The notes under the pieces were generated by a model. The model was not told the DNA's origin and did no database searches. It saw only the letters and a list, made by a program, of their open reading frames with translations. 64,000 bases of DNA from Mycobacterium interjectum (lineage in GTDB: Bacteria; Actinomycetota; Actinomycetes; Mycobacteriales; Mycobacteriaceae): NCBI RefSeq assembly GCF_900078675.2, contig NZ_LT546237.1, positions 2,559,876 through 2,623,875 on the forward strand, read 5' to 3'. Every line of letters starts with the position of its first letter. Position 1 is the first letter of the stretch. Of this stretch, positions 7,481 to 16,157 are shown piece after piece. A program made the position numbers and the translations under genes.

Positions 7481-8380
7481 TTACGCCTCGGGCTCCGGCA
7501 CGTGGAAGTGCTCGTCACGCAGCCGGAACGCCTCCTTGGCGCCGTGCTGTGCGCGGGTCTTCACGAAGTTGAACTCGCCGGGGGCGAACTGCAGGTTGGT
7601 CCCGAAGGCGTGAAACAGATAGCTCGCGACTTCCTCGCCGTTATAGGCCTGCGTCTGCTCGACGAGGCGGAACGCTTCCTTGGCGATCACGACCCCGTCG
7701 GCGGGCATCTTCGCCGCCTTCTCGGCCCAATACCGCGCCCGACCGGTCACCGAGCCGGGATCGCATGTGTCGGTGAAGATTCCGAGGTGCTCGATCTCGC
7801 CGGCTTCGACGATGTCGCCGGTCAACAGCAGGCGCCGGGCCAGTACCGGGCCCAGCCGATGGAAGAACATGTGCAGGCTGCCGAGCGCGGGCCCGAGGAA
7901 GCGGGTCGCCGGCATGCCGATCTTGGTGTCGCGCGCAATGACGGAGATGTCCGTCATCAGCGCCATCTCGAAGCCACCGCCCAGCGCATAGCCGGCGATC
8001 TCGCCCACGGTCACCTTCGGGAAGCCCATGAGGTTGTGGTAGAAGCCAAAAGACTTGCGGTCCACCGTGAGTCGGCGGCGCTGGCTGGGGCGGCGCGTGG
8101 CCGCGGCGTCCTCGGACGGGTGGGCCTTGTCGTCGCCGTACCAGCCGTACGCGTTGTTCATGTCGGCGCCGGTGGAAAAGACGCCCTCGGCTCCGCGCAA
8201 GAGCACCACCGTCAGGTCGTCGTCGTCGGCCACGCGATCCAGGCAGCGGGCGATGGCCTCGCGCATCGCGGCGTCGTAGGAATTGCGCTGCTTGGGGTTG
8301 TTCAAAGTGATGGTCGCGATTCGCCGGTCGGGTTCGACCTCGAAGAGCACCCGATCGTCGGAAACGTTGGAGGAGCTCAT
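7481..8380 (-). CDS. Enoyl-CoA hydratase/isomerase family protein
   Basis: A 299-residue crotonase. The first oxyanion-hole segment is EGVFSTGADMNN. The second is AGYALGGGFEMALMTD, which keeps the first catalytic Glu of hydratases. The second acid position (RFLGPALGS) is not acidic, so one-acid chemistry is expected. An insertion of about 20 residues (DDKAHPSEDAAATRRPSQRR) follows the first segment. The start ATG overlaps the upstream thioesterase stop as ATGA (8377-8380), implying translational coupling. Confidence 0.9.
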   Translation of the reverse strand: MSSSNVSDDRVLFEVEPDRRIATITLNNPKQRNSYDAAMREAIARCLDRVADDDDLTVVLLRGAEGVFSTGADMNNAYGWYGDDKAHPSEDAAATRRPSQRRRLTVDRKSFGFYHNLMGFPKVTVGEIAGYALGGGFEMALMTDISVIARDTKIGMPATRFLGPALGSLHMFFHRLGPVLARRLLLTGDIVEAGEIEHLGIFTDTCDPGSVTGRARYWAEKAAKMPADGVVIAKEAFRLVEQTQAYNGEEVASYLFHAFGTNLQFAPGEFNFVKTRAQHGAKEAFRLRDEHFHVPEPEA

Positions 8381-9048
8381 CTGTCCCATTCCCTTCGCCG
8401 CCTGCCGAATTTGAATCCGGTCAGCTGCTCCGGCGGCGACGCCAACGTGGTGACCTCGCCCGTACAGAGCACCTCGTCGCCGAGCAGCAGCCGCGCGCTC
8501 GACGCGATGCCCCGCTCGACGTGCGACCGATCGATGTCGAAACGCAGCTCGGTGAGCACCGGGGTCGGCCGGCGGAAGTTGACCAGCAGCGACCGCGTCT
8601 TGCCGGAAAGACCGGTGACGCAGTTGTGGTGCTGGATCACGCAGTCGAAGAAGAGGCCGAGGAAGCCGCCGTGCACCAGCCCGGGCGGCCCCTCGTAGAC
8701 GAGCGGGAAGCACACCACCCCGCCGGCTTTCTCGGCGTCGAGCCGATCGAACCGGTATTCGGGAAAGCACGGGTTGTAGGCGCCGATGTCGGTGGCGTGG
8801 TTGAGGTAGACCCGCCGGGGATCGCCGGGAAGCTCCCCGATGCGCGGCGCCGGGTCCGCCGCGGCCGCGGGGGCCAGCTCACCCTCCCATTCGGCGAACT
8901 TTGCGAGCATCGCGTCCACGGTCGGGTGCGGGTGTTCGAGGGAGAGCAGCAGCGAGCTGAGGCGACGCATGGCGCCGGCGGCCGCCACGGTTTGGGCGAG
9001 CGGCGCCTCCCCGAACTTCGCGTCGCCGACCATGCTGCCCGCCTTCAC
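8377..9048 (-). CDS. PaaI-type hotdog thioesterase
   Basis: A 223-residue acyl-CoA thioesterase-like protein. The active-site helix motif LVHGGFLGLFFD is near residue 123, in a single hotdog domain. The N-terminal extension of about 100 residues includes GELPGDPRRVYLNHATDIG. The start is GTG 9048, with GGGGAG close upstream; ATG 9033 with GAAGG is an alternative. It overlaps the downstream crotonase by 4 bases. It would release a free acid from CoA and could clear dead-end esters. Confidence 0.86.
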   Translation of the reverse strand: MKAGSMVGDAKFGEAPLAQTVAAAGAMRRLSSLLLSLEHPHPTVDAMLAKFAEWEGELAPAAAADPAPRIGELPGDPRRVYLNHATDIGAYNPCFPEYRFDRLDAEKAGGVVCFPLVYEGPPGLVHGGFLGLFFDCVIQHHNCVTGLSGKTRSLLVNFRRPTPVLTELRFDIDRSHVERGIASSARLLLGDEVLCTGEVTTLASPPEQLTGFKFGRRRREWDR

Positions 9049-9116
9049 CGGGCTCCCCCGGTTGTTCCGTCGTTGGAGTTTCCTTGCTAACTTATACCCG
9101 TATCAATCGTATTGCC

Positions 9117-9137
9117 TACTGTATGGGTAACCGTATC
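9117..9137. promoter_or_regulatory. TACTGTAT element, copy C, in a divergent promoter region
   Basis: The gap 9049-9160 between divergent thioesterase and crotonase genes contains TACTGTATGGGTAACCGTAT, together with repeated CGTAT words (ACCCGTATCAA, ATCGTATTG). The TACTGTA core matches the elements at 3639 and 6507, though the right half differs. The gap probably carries the promoters for both operons. The site assignment is tentative. Confidence 0.28.
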
Positions 9138-9160
9138 GGCGGGGAAAGGCCGGGTACACG

Positions 9161-9982
9161 GTGAATCACGAGGCCGATACGGCCGGCGCCGACGGTTCGG
9201 TCACGGCGTGCCGGGACGGCGCGGTCTTGCGGATCACACTCGACCGCGCCGCCCGGCGTAACGCGTTGACCCACTTGATGATCGAGACTTTGGTCGACGC
9301 GTTGACCGGTGCCGCCGCCGACGATTCGCTGCGCGCGATTCACATCGGCGGGGCGGGGGACGACTTCTGCGCCGGCGCCGACTGGGTCGCCGCCAACGAT
9401 CTCGGCGGGCGACGGCCGCGCGCGGGCGATTTGGTGCGGCGGATCCCCCATGCCGCCCACCGGGTCATCGAACTCGTGACGAGCGTCCAGCTGCCGGTGG
9501 TCTGCAGCGTTCGGGGCCGGGCGGTGGGGTTCGGCTGCAATCTCGCGCTGGCCGCCGACTTCGCCGTGGCCGCCGACGATGCGGTGTTCTGGGAACCGTT
9601 CGTCGACCGCGGCTTCAGCCCCGATTCGGGCTCCACCTGGTTGCTGCCGCGGCTGATCGGGGTGGCGCGGGCCAGGCGGATGCTGTTGCTCGGCGAGAAA
9701 GTGGGCGCGACGGATGCGGCCGACTGGGGCCTGATCCACCAGGTGGTCCCGGGACCCGACCTCGACGACACCGCCGGGAAGCTGGTGGAGCGGCTGGCCG
9801 GCGGGCCCACGGCGGCGATCGGGCTGGCCAAGCAGGCGCTGGGTTTCGGCCAGCACGCGACGCTGGGCCAGGCCATGACGCAGGAACTGTTCAATCTGGA
9901 ACTCTCCTGCCGGACGGGCGATTTCAAAGAGGGACTGGAAGCGTTTCGGCAACGACGCGCACCGAGATTTGAGGGCCGATGA
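9161..9982 (+). CDS. PaaG-type enoyl-CoA isomerase/hydratase (crotonase)
   Basis: A 273-residue crotonase. Segments are DDFCAGADW, GRAVGFGCNLALAADF and RGFSPDSGSTWLLPRLIG. The first catalytic Glu is missing (Asn in GCNLAL). The PDSG aspartate, the catalytic acid of PaaG-type isomerases, is present. GTG start with GGGGAAAGG upstream. Its stop overlaps the next ATG as ATGA. A clear paralogue lies at 36626 and a more distant one at 34491. First gene of a six-gene operon (three crotonases, three FadDs). Confidence 0.9.
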   Translation: MNHEADTAGADGSVTACRDGAVLRITLDRAARRNALTHLMIETLVDALTGAAADDSLRAIHIGGAGDDFCAGADWVAANDLGGRRPRAGDLVRRIPHAAHRVIELVTSVQLPVVCSVRGRAVGFGCNLALAADFAVAADDAVFWEPFVDRGFSPDSGSTWLLPRLIGVARARRMLLLGEKVGATDAADWGLIHQVVPGPDLDDTAGKLVERLAGGPTAAIGLAKQALGFGQHATLGQAMTQELFNLELSCRTGDFKEGLEAFRQRRAPRFEGR

Positions 9983-10791
9983 CCATGCCGACGTTCGACA
10001 CCATCACATACGAACTCGACGGCCATACCGCCACCATCACGCTGAATCGCCCGGAGGCCCTCAACGCGCTCAGCCCGCACATGATCACCGAACTCCGCGC
10101 CGCCTACGACGAGGCCGAGAACGACGACAAGGTGTGGCTGTTGATCGTCACCGGCACCGGCCGCGCGTTCTGCACAGGCGCCGACGTCAAAGAGATCCCC
10201 GAAGACGGCAAGGTGATCTACGAGCGGCCGTACCTGTCGACGTATGACCAGTGGGAGGCCCCGCAGGAGGGGACCCCACCGTTTCGCACTATGGCCAAGC
10301 CGGTGCTGACCGCCGTCAACGGATTGTGCTGCGGCGCCGGCATGGATTGGGTCACGACCACGGACATCGTCATCGCCTCCGAGCAGGCGACCTTTTTCGA
10401 TCCGCACGTCAGCATCGGGCTGGTGGCCGGACGGGAACTGGTGCGGATATCCCGGGTATTGCCCCGCTCGATCGCCCTGCGGATGGCCCTGATGGGCAAG
10501 CACGAACGGATGAGCGCGCAACGCGCCTATGACCTCGGGTTGATCAGCGAAATCGTCGAGCACGACCGACTGCTGGACCGGGCCCGCGAGATCGCCGAGA
10601 TCATCAATTCCAATGCGCCGCTCGCGGTCCGGGGAACCCGGCTGGCCATCCTCAAGGGCCTGAATGTGCCGCTGCACGAGGCCGAGATACTCGCCGAAAC
10701 CTTCCGCGAGCGCGTGCTGCGGACGGAGGACGCCCAGGAAGGCCCCAGGGCTTTTGTCGAGAAACGTCAACCCAATTGGAAATGCCGGTGA
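9979..10791 (+). CDS. Enoyl-CoA hydratase/isomerase family protein
   Basis: A 270-residue crotonase. Segments are RAFCTGADVKE, NGLCCGAGMDWVTTTD and HVSIGLVAGRELVRI. An Asp (GAGMDWV) stands where hydratases have the first Glu. A strong paralogue lies at 26491, sharing QW(E/D)APQE, CGAGMD, DPHVSIG and NSNAPLAVRG segments. Start ATG 9979 overlaps the previous stop. It lies in the tightly overlapping operon 9161-16137. Confidence 0.9.
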   Translation: MTMPTFDTITYELDGHTATITLNRPEALNALSPHMITELRAAYDEAENDDKVWLLIVTGTGRAFCTGADVKEIPEDGKVIYERPYLSTYDQWEAPQEGTPPFRTMAKPVLTAVNGLCCGAGMDWVTTTDIVIASEQATFFDPHVSIGLVAGRELVRISRVLPRSIALRMALMGKHERMSAQRAYDLGLISEIVEHDRLLDRAREIAEIINSNAPLAVRGTRLAILKGLNVPLHEAEILAETFRERVLRTEDAQEGPRAFVEKRQPNWKCR

Positions 10792-11582
10792 AGGCAGTGC
10801 GTTTCGAAACGATCCTCCTCGACGTCAATGCGGGCGACCACGTCGCCACCATCACGCTCAATCGGCCCGGGCGGCTCAACGCGTTCGACCGCACCATGTG
10901 CGAGGAGATGGCCCGGGCCTGGCAGGCGGTCAAACTCGACGAGTCGGTGCATGCGGTGGTGCTGCGGGCCGCCGGCGACCGGGCGTTTTGCGCCGGGCTC
11001 GACATCAAGACGCCGTACGGTCAACCGGAAAACGTGTGGAATCACGAGGATCCCGGTGAAGCGCTCAGTCCCAAGTGGCAGAAGATGTGGAAGCCGGTCG
11101 TGTGCGCCGTTCAGGGCATGTGCACCGCGGGGGCTTTCTACTTCATCAACGAATCGGACGTGGTCATCTGCTCGCAGGACGCCACGTTTTTCGACTCCCA
11201 CGTTTCGGCCGGGCTGGTGTGCGCGCTGGAGCCCATCGGCCTGATGCGGCGCGTCGGCCTGGGCGAGACGTTGCGGATGGCACTGATGGGCAACGACGAA
11301 CGGGTCAGCGCCGAGACCGCCCTGCGGATCGGACTGGTGACGGAGGTGGTCCCCGCCGACCGGCTGTGGCACCGCGCCCACGAGATCGCGGCGACGATCG
11401 CCGACAAGCCGCCGTCGGCGACCCAGGGCACCGTGAAGGCGATCTGGGAATCGCTGGACAAGCCCTACCGCGCCGCCATGGAACAGGGGCTCATCTACAC
11501 GCGGCTGGGCAACCCGATCGGCACCGCCGAACTGGCCGCCCGCCAAGGCGACGCCGGTGCGCGCCCGCCGAAGATCCGCTGA
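10782..11582 (+). CDS. Enoyl-CoA hydratase/isomerase family protein
   Basis: A 266-residue crotonase. Segments are RAFCAGLDIKTP, QGMCTAGAFYFINESD and HVSAGLVCALEPIGLM, the last with an acidic residue near the second catalytic position. The start is uncertain: ATG 10782 is used, GTG 10788 would give a GTGA overlap with the previous stop, and TTG 10776 is possible. The stop shares one base with the next ATG (TGATG). Third crotonase in a row, which suggests one multistep pathway rather than redundancy. Confidence 0.87.
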   Translation: MPVKAVRFETILLDVNAGDHVATITLNRPGRLNAFDRTMCEEMARAWQAVKLDESVHAVVLRAAGDRAFCAGLDIKTPYGQPENVWNHEDPGEALSPKWQKMWKPVVCAVQGMCTAGAFYFINESDVVICSQDATFFDSHVSAGLVCALEPIGLMRRVGLGETLRMALMGNDERVSAETALRIGLVTEVVPADRLWHRAHEIAATIADKPPSATQGTVKAIWESLDKPYRAAMEQGLIYTRLGNPIGTAELAARQGDAGARPPKIR

Positions 11583-13057
11583 TGCCTCTGCACCCGCTCA
11601 GTCGGCGCATCGCAGACGTGCTCGAACTGCGGCCGGACGCGCACGCGATCGAGTATGAGGGGCAATGGGTCCCGTGGCGCCGGGTGGGCGACACGGCGCG
11701 CAGCATCGCGCCCCTGGCCGGCCAAAGCGGCAGCATCGGGATGCTGCTGCGCAACCGGCCCGGCCAGGTGGCGGCCTTCCTCGGGGTGCTGCTGGGTGGC
11801 GGAACCGTCGTCACCATCAACCCCGCCCGCGGCGACGAGCGCACCCGGGCCGACATCGCCGCGCTGCGGCTGCCGCTGATCATCGGCGAGGCCGACGACC
11901 TGGCCGCGCTGGTCCCGCCGGGGACCGCGACGCTGGAGGTTTCGGCCTCCCTGGACGGCGTTCCCGCCTGCGGGAGCGTGGGATCCCGCACACAGCCCGG
12001 CGTGGCGGTGCGGATGCTGACCAGCGGAACGACCGGGCCGCCCAAACGGATCGACCTGACCTACGACATGCTGGCCCGCAGCGTCATGGGCCACGACCCC
12101 GGCGCCGCGCCGGCGCCCACGGAGCTGCGACGCGGCGTAGCGATCGTCAACTCGCCGCTGGTGCATATCGGCGGCGTCTTCCGCGTCCTGCAGTGCATCG
12201 CCGGGGCCAGACCCTTTGTGCTGCTGGAACGATTCGAGCTCGGAGCGTGGGCCGAGGCGGTGCGCAGGCACCGGCCCCGCACCGTGTCGCTGGTGCCGGC
12301 CGCGCTGCGGACGGTGCTGCACTCCGATCTGACGCGGGCCGACCTGGAAAGCGTCCGCGCCGTCACGTGCGGCACGGCCCCGCTTTCGGCCGATGATGCC
12401 GACGCCTTCACCGACAAGTACGGCATTCCGGTGCTGACCTCCTACGCCGCAACGGAATTCGGCGGCGGGGTGGCCGGCTGGACCCTTGCCGACCACAGGG
12501 AATACTGGCAGGCCAAGCGCGGCAGCGTCGGCCGGGCCAACCCGGGCGCGCAGCTTCGGGTGGTCGACGACGAGGGCGCGACGCTCGGGCCCGACCGGGT
12601 CGGCCTGCTCGAGGTCAAGCCGGGACAACTGGGCCCGGCGGCGAACTGGATGCGGACCACGGATCTGGCGCGCATCGACGCCGACGGCTTCGTCTGGATC
12701 GTCGGGCGGGCCGACCAGGCGATCATCCGCGGCGGGTTCAAGGTGATGCCCGACGAGGTGCGCGTCGCGCTGGAGGCTCACCCCGCGGTGGCGGGCGCGG
12801 CCGTGGTCGGGCGGCCCGACAAACGCCTCGGCGAGACGCCCGTCGCGATGGTGCAGCTGCGCGAGGCGGCGTCCGCGGATGCCGACTCGCTGGCGGACTA
12901 CCTGCGGACCCGACTGGCCCGGTACGAAATCCCCACCGAGATCGCGATCGTCGACGCCATCCCCCGGACACCCTCGGGCAAACCCGATCTCGCGGCGGTC
13001 AGGCTCTTTTTCGGCGGCTCCTCGGAAATCACAGCCCAGCGCGACCATGCCCGGTGA
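11582..13057 (+). CDS. Acyl-CoA synthetase (FadD type)
   Basis: A 491-residue AMP-forming ligase. The phosphate loop is LTSGTTGPPK, the acyl-binding motif is SYAATEFGGGVAGW, the hinge is TTDLARIDADGFVWIVGRAD with IRGGFKV, and the terminal lysine lies in PRTPSGKPDL. It resembles the 483-residue FadD at 40292 in the same SY-TE-GG-V-GW region. Its ATG overlaps the crotonase stop by one base. It would activate an acid fed to the adjacent crotonases. Confidence 0.92.
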   Translation: MPLHPLSRRIADVLELRPDAHAIEYEGQWVPWRRVGDTARSIAPLAGQSGSIGMLLRNRPGQVAAFLGVLLGGGTVVTINPARGDERTRADIAALRLPLIIGEADDLAALVPPGTATLEVSASLDGVPACGSVGSRTQPGVAVRMLTSGTTGPPKRIDLTYDMLARSVMGHDPGAAPAPTELRRGVAIVNSPLVHIGGVFRVLQCIAGARPFVLLERFELGAWAEAVRRHRPRTVSLVPAALRTVLHSDLTRADLESVRAVTCGTAPLSADDADAFTDKYGIPVLTSYAATEFGGGVAGWTLADHREYWQAKRGSVGRANPGAQLRVVDDEGATLGPDRVGLLEVKPGQLGPAANWMRTTDLARIDADGFVWIVGRADQAIIRGGFKVMPDEVRVALEAHPAVAGAAVVGRPDKRLGETPVAMVQLREAASADADSLADYLRTRLARYEIPTEIAIVDAIPRTPSGKPDLAAVRLFFGGSSEITAQRDHAR

Positions 13058-14600
13058 CGCCCCCACGGTCGCGGAAACCCTGCGGCACCAAGCCCGTTCG
13101 CGCGGCGACCACCCGCTGCTGGTCTGCGACGACGACCGCCTCGGCTACGCCGAGGCGGACCGGCGCTCGGCGGAACTGGCCCGCGGACTGATCGCGCGCG
13201 GGGCGGGCAAGGGCACCCATGTGGGGCTGCTCTACCCGAACGGCGCCGGGTTCGTCGTCGGGATGCTCGCGGCAGCGCGGATCGGCGCGGTGGTGATCCC
13301 GTTCTCCACGTTCGCCACCGCCCGCGAGATACGCGAGCAATTGGTCGACAGCGACACCGAATTCCTGTTGGCCACGCCGTCGTTCCGCTCCCACGACTAC
13401 GTGCGGCGACTGGCCGAGGTGCTGTCGCATGCCGAGCTGGATGGCGACGACCGGCTGTTCGTCGCCGCCACGCCGCAATTGCGCTACGTCATCGTCGATT
13501 CCGAACGGGCGGGCCGGCTCGCGCCGAACGTCGATCCCGCCCTGCTGGCGGCGATGGAGGACGATGTCGACGGCTGTGATCCGCTGGCCATCGTGTACAC
13601 GTCGGGCTCCACCAGCACGCCGAAGGGTGTGGTGCACACGCACGCCGGCCTGCTCGCACATCAGCGCAACCTCAACGAGATCCGCGGCCTGACTGCATCG
13701 GACAGGCTGTTCTGCAATTCACCGTTCTTCTGGATCGGCGGCTTCGCGTTCGGGCTGCTCGCCACGTTGGCCGCCGGATCGACCCTGGTGTGCTCCAACG
13801 CCACCGACGCGGGTCGGACGCTGGAGCTGCTGGAACGGGAAAAGCCAACCATCACCAATGGTTTCGCCGCCGGCATCGCGCACCTCGCGGACCACCCGAG
13901 CTTTCCCGCGCGCGACCTGTCGTCGATGCGCCGGGGCAACCTGTACCCGATCATGGCGCCCGGCGCGCGACCGGCCGACCCGGAGCTGCGGCACAACATG
14001 CTCGGGTTGACCGAGGCCGGCAGCGTCGTGTTGATCAGCGGCGACGAATCCGACCAACCCGAACGCCGCCGCGGGTCCTTCGGCATGCCGGCGCCGGGAT
14101 TCGAGACCATGATTGCGGACCGGGACGCGTCGGGCGTCGGCGAGCTGTGCATCCGCGGGCCGTATGTGATGCAGGGGTATTACAAGCGCAGCCGCGAGGA
14201 GTGCTTCGATGCCGACGGCTGGTTTCACACCGGCGATTTGGTGCGTGCCGACGCCGACGGGTTCTTCTATTTCGTCGGCCGGCTCAGCTCGATGATCAAG
14301 ACGGCGGGCGCCAACGTCTCGCCGGCCGAGGTTGAGCAGGCCATCGCCAAGGCGAGCGGCGTGGTCGCCCACGTCGTCGGCATTCCGGACGCCCGGCGCG
14401 GGGAGTTGGTAGCGGCGGTCGTGCTGGTGCCCGACGACCATGGCGCGTTCGACGAGGCGGCGTTGCGCGAGCGGCTCAGGGAGACGTTGTCGGCGTACAA
14501 GATCCCCAAGCGGTTCCTCGCCGTGCCCCCCGCCGAGATACCGCTGCTGTCCAGCGGAAAGGTCGACCTGCAGAAACTGAGGAAGCTGTTCGATGCCTGA
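13047..14600 (+). CDS. Acyl-CoA synthetase (FadD type)
   Basis: A 517-residue AMP-forming ligase. The phosphate loop is YTSGSTSTPKG, followed by LGLTEAGSV, the hinge HTGDLVRADADGFFYFVGR and a C-terminal lysine in LLSSGKVDL. ATG 13047 overlaps the previous gene by 11 bases. It differs clearly from its neighbours in the substrate segment (SPFFWIGGFAFGLL), so a related but different acid is likely. The following FadD has a matching FFW(I/V)GG segment, which suggests tandem duplication of these two. Confidence 0.92.
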   Translation: MPGDAPTVAETLRHQARSRGDHPLLVCDDDRLGYAEADRRSAELARGLIARGAGKGTHVGLLYPNGAGFVVGMLAAARIGAVVIPFSTFATAREIREQLVDSDTEFLLATPSFRSHDYVRRLAEVLSHAELDGDDRLFVAATPQLRYVIVDSERAGRLAPNVDPALLAAMEDDVDGCDPLAIVYTSGSTSTPKGVVHTHAGLLAHQRNLNEIRGLTASDRLFCNSPFFWIGGFAFGLLATLAAGSTLVCSNATDAGRTLELLEREKPTITNGFAAGIAHLADHPSFPARDLSSMRRGNLYPIMAPGARPADPELRHNMLGLTEAGSVVLISGDESDQPERRRGSFGMPAPGFETMIADRDASGVGELCIRGPYVMQGYYKRSREECFDADGWFHTGDLVRADADGFFYFVGRLSSMIKTAGANVSPAEVEQAIAKASGVVAHVVGIPDARRGELVAAVVLVPDDHGAFDEAALRERLRETLSAYKIPKRFLAVPPAEIPLLSSGKVDLQKLRKLFDA

Positions 14601-16137
14601 ACGCACCATCGACGAACTGGTTCGTTCTCGGGCCGCGCGGCACGGCGCCAAGCCGATGGTGATCGACCCGGCGGCCCGAATCAGCTATCGCGAACTCGAG
14701 CCCACCACAAGAGATCTGGCCGCGGTCTTCGTCGAGGCCGGCGTGGGCAAGGGCAGCCGCGTCGGGCTGATCATGCCGAACGGCGCCCGCTGGGTGCGGG
14801 TGGCGATCGCGCTGGCCCGCATCGGCGCCGTGCTGGTTCCGTTGAGTACCCTGCTGCGGCCCGGCGAATTGGTGGCGCAGCTGCGGACCGCGTCGGTCCA
14901 ATTCCTGGTTAGCGTCGCGGAGTTCCGCGGTCACCGCTACCTGGCTGACCTGCAATCGGTGCCGCCGCTCGACCTTCCCGCCCTGCGCCAGGTCTGGCCG
15001 GCCGACCGGCTGGCGCGAGCCACCGCCGGTGAAAAGGCCCGCCGGATCGTCGACGCCCTGGCCGAGACGGTCACCCCCGCCGACCCGTTGGTCGTCATGT
15101 TCACCTCGGGCAGCAGCGGAACCCCCAAGGGGGTCATCCACTCCCACGGCAACGCGTTGGGCGCGGTGCGGGCGGGCCTCGCGGCACGCTGCATCACGTC
15201 CGACACCCGGCTGTATCTGCCGATGCCGTTCTTCTGGGTCGGCGGCTACGGCAGCGGCATCCTCTCCGCGCTGCTGGCCGGCGCGACGCTGGTGACCGAG
15301 GAGATGCCGCGGCCCGAAACCACCCTGCGGCTACTGGAAGCCGAACGGGTCACGCTGTTTCGCGGCTGGCCCGATCAGGCCGAGGCGCTGGCGCGGCACG
15401 CGGACAAAGTCGACGCCGACCTGTCGGCGTTGCGGCCGGGCAGCCTGGAGGCCCTGCTGCCGCCCGAACGGCGGGCCCAACCCGGCGCCAGGGCCGCGCT
15501 GTTCGGCATGACGGAGGCGTTCGGGCCGTACTGCGGGTACGCCGCCGACACCGACATGCCGCCGTCGGCGTGGGGCAGCTGCGGGAAACCGTTCCCCGGC
15601 ATGGAGGTCCGCATCGTCGACGCCGACGGCCGGCCGGTGCCGCCGGGATCCGTTGGCGAGATCCAGATCCGGGGTCCACACACGCTGCGCGGCATCTGCC
15701 GTCGCGGCCGCGAGGAGCTGTTCACACCGGACGGCTTCTACCCCACCGGCGACCTCGCCCATTTCGACGACGACGGGTTCCTGTTCTACCACGGCCGGTG
15801 CGACGACATGTTCAAGGTCAGCGGCGCCACCGTCTACCCCGGCGAGGTGGAGCAAGCGCTGCGCACCATCGATGGCGTCGACAATGCCTACGTCACCAAC
15901 GTGCCCGGCACTCAGGGCGAGCGGGTGGGCGCGGCGGTCGTATGCAACCGCGCGTTGACCGCCGAGCAGCTGCGTGGGTCGGCCCGAAAGTTGTTGAGTG
16001 CGTTCAAGGTTCCGGCGGTCTGGTTGGTGCTGGAATCCGACGACGACGTTCCGCGCGGCGCCACCGGCAAGGTCGACACCAAGCGGCTGCGCGAGATGCT
16101 GCTGAGACAGGATCATCAAGGTGCGTCGCAGGGATAA
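14593..16137 (+). CDS. Acyl-CoA synthetase (FadD type)
   Basis: A 514-residue AMP-forming ligase. The phosphate loop is FTSGSSGTPKG, followed by FGMTEAFGPY, the hinge PTGDLAHFDDDGFLFYHGR and a terminal lysine in ATGKVDTKRL. It overlaps the preceding FadD by 8 bases. Its segment FFWVGGYGSGILSALLAGATLV parallels the preceding FadD, so they are likely tandem paralogues. It ends the operon that starts at 9161; a convergent FadD ends 20 bases further, with no clear terminator in the gap. Confidence 0.92.
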   Translation: MPERTIDELVRSRAARHGAKPMVIDPAARISYRELEPTTRDLAAVFVEAGVGKGSRVGLIMPNGARWVRVAIALARIGAVLVPLSTLLRPGELVAQLRTASVQFLVSVAEFRGHRYLADLQSVPPLDLPALRQVWPADRLARATAGEKARRIVDALAETVTPADPLVVMFTSGSSGTPKGVIHSHGNALGAVRAGLAARCITSDTRLYLPMPFFWVGGYGSGILSALLAGATLVTEEMPRPETTLRLLEAERVTLFRGWPDQAEALARHADKVDADLSALRPGSLEALLPPERRAQPGARAALFGMTEAFGPYCGYAADTDMPPSAWGSCGKPFPGMEVRIVDADGRPVPPGSVGEIQIRGPHTLRGICRRGREELFTPDGFYPTGDLAHFDDDGFLFYHGRCDDMFKVSGATVYPGEVEQALRTIDGVDNAYVTNVPGTQGERVGAAVVCNRALTAEQLRGSARKLLSAFKVPAVWLVLESDDDVPRGATGKVDTKRLREMLLRQDHQGASQG

Positions 16138-16157
16138 CGCACCAATGCACGTCGCGG

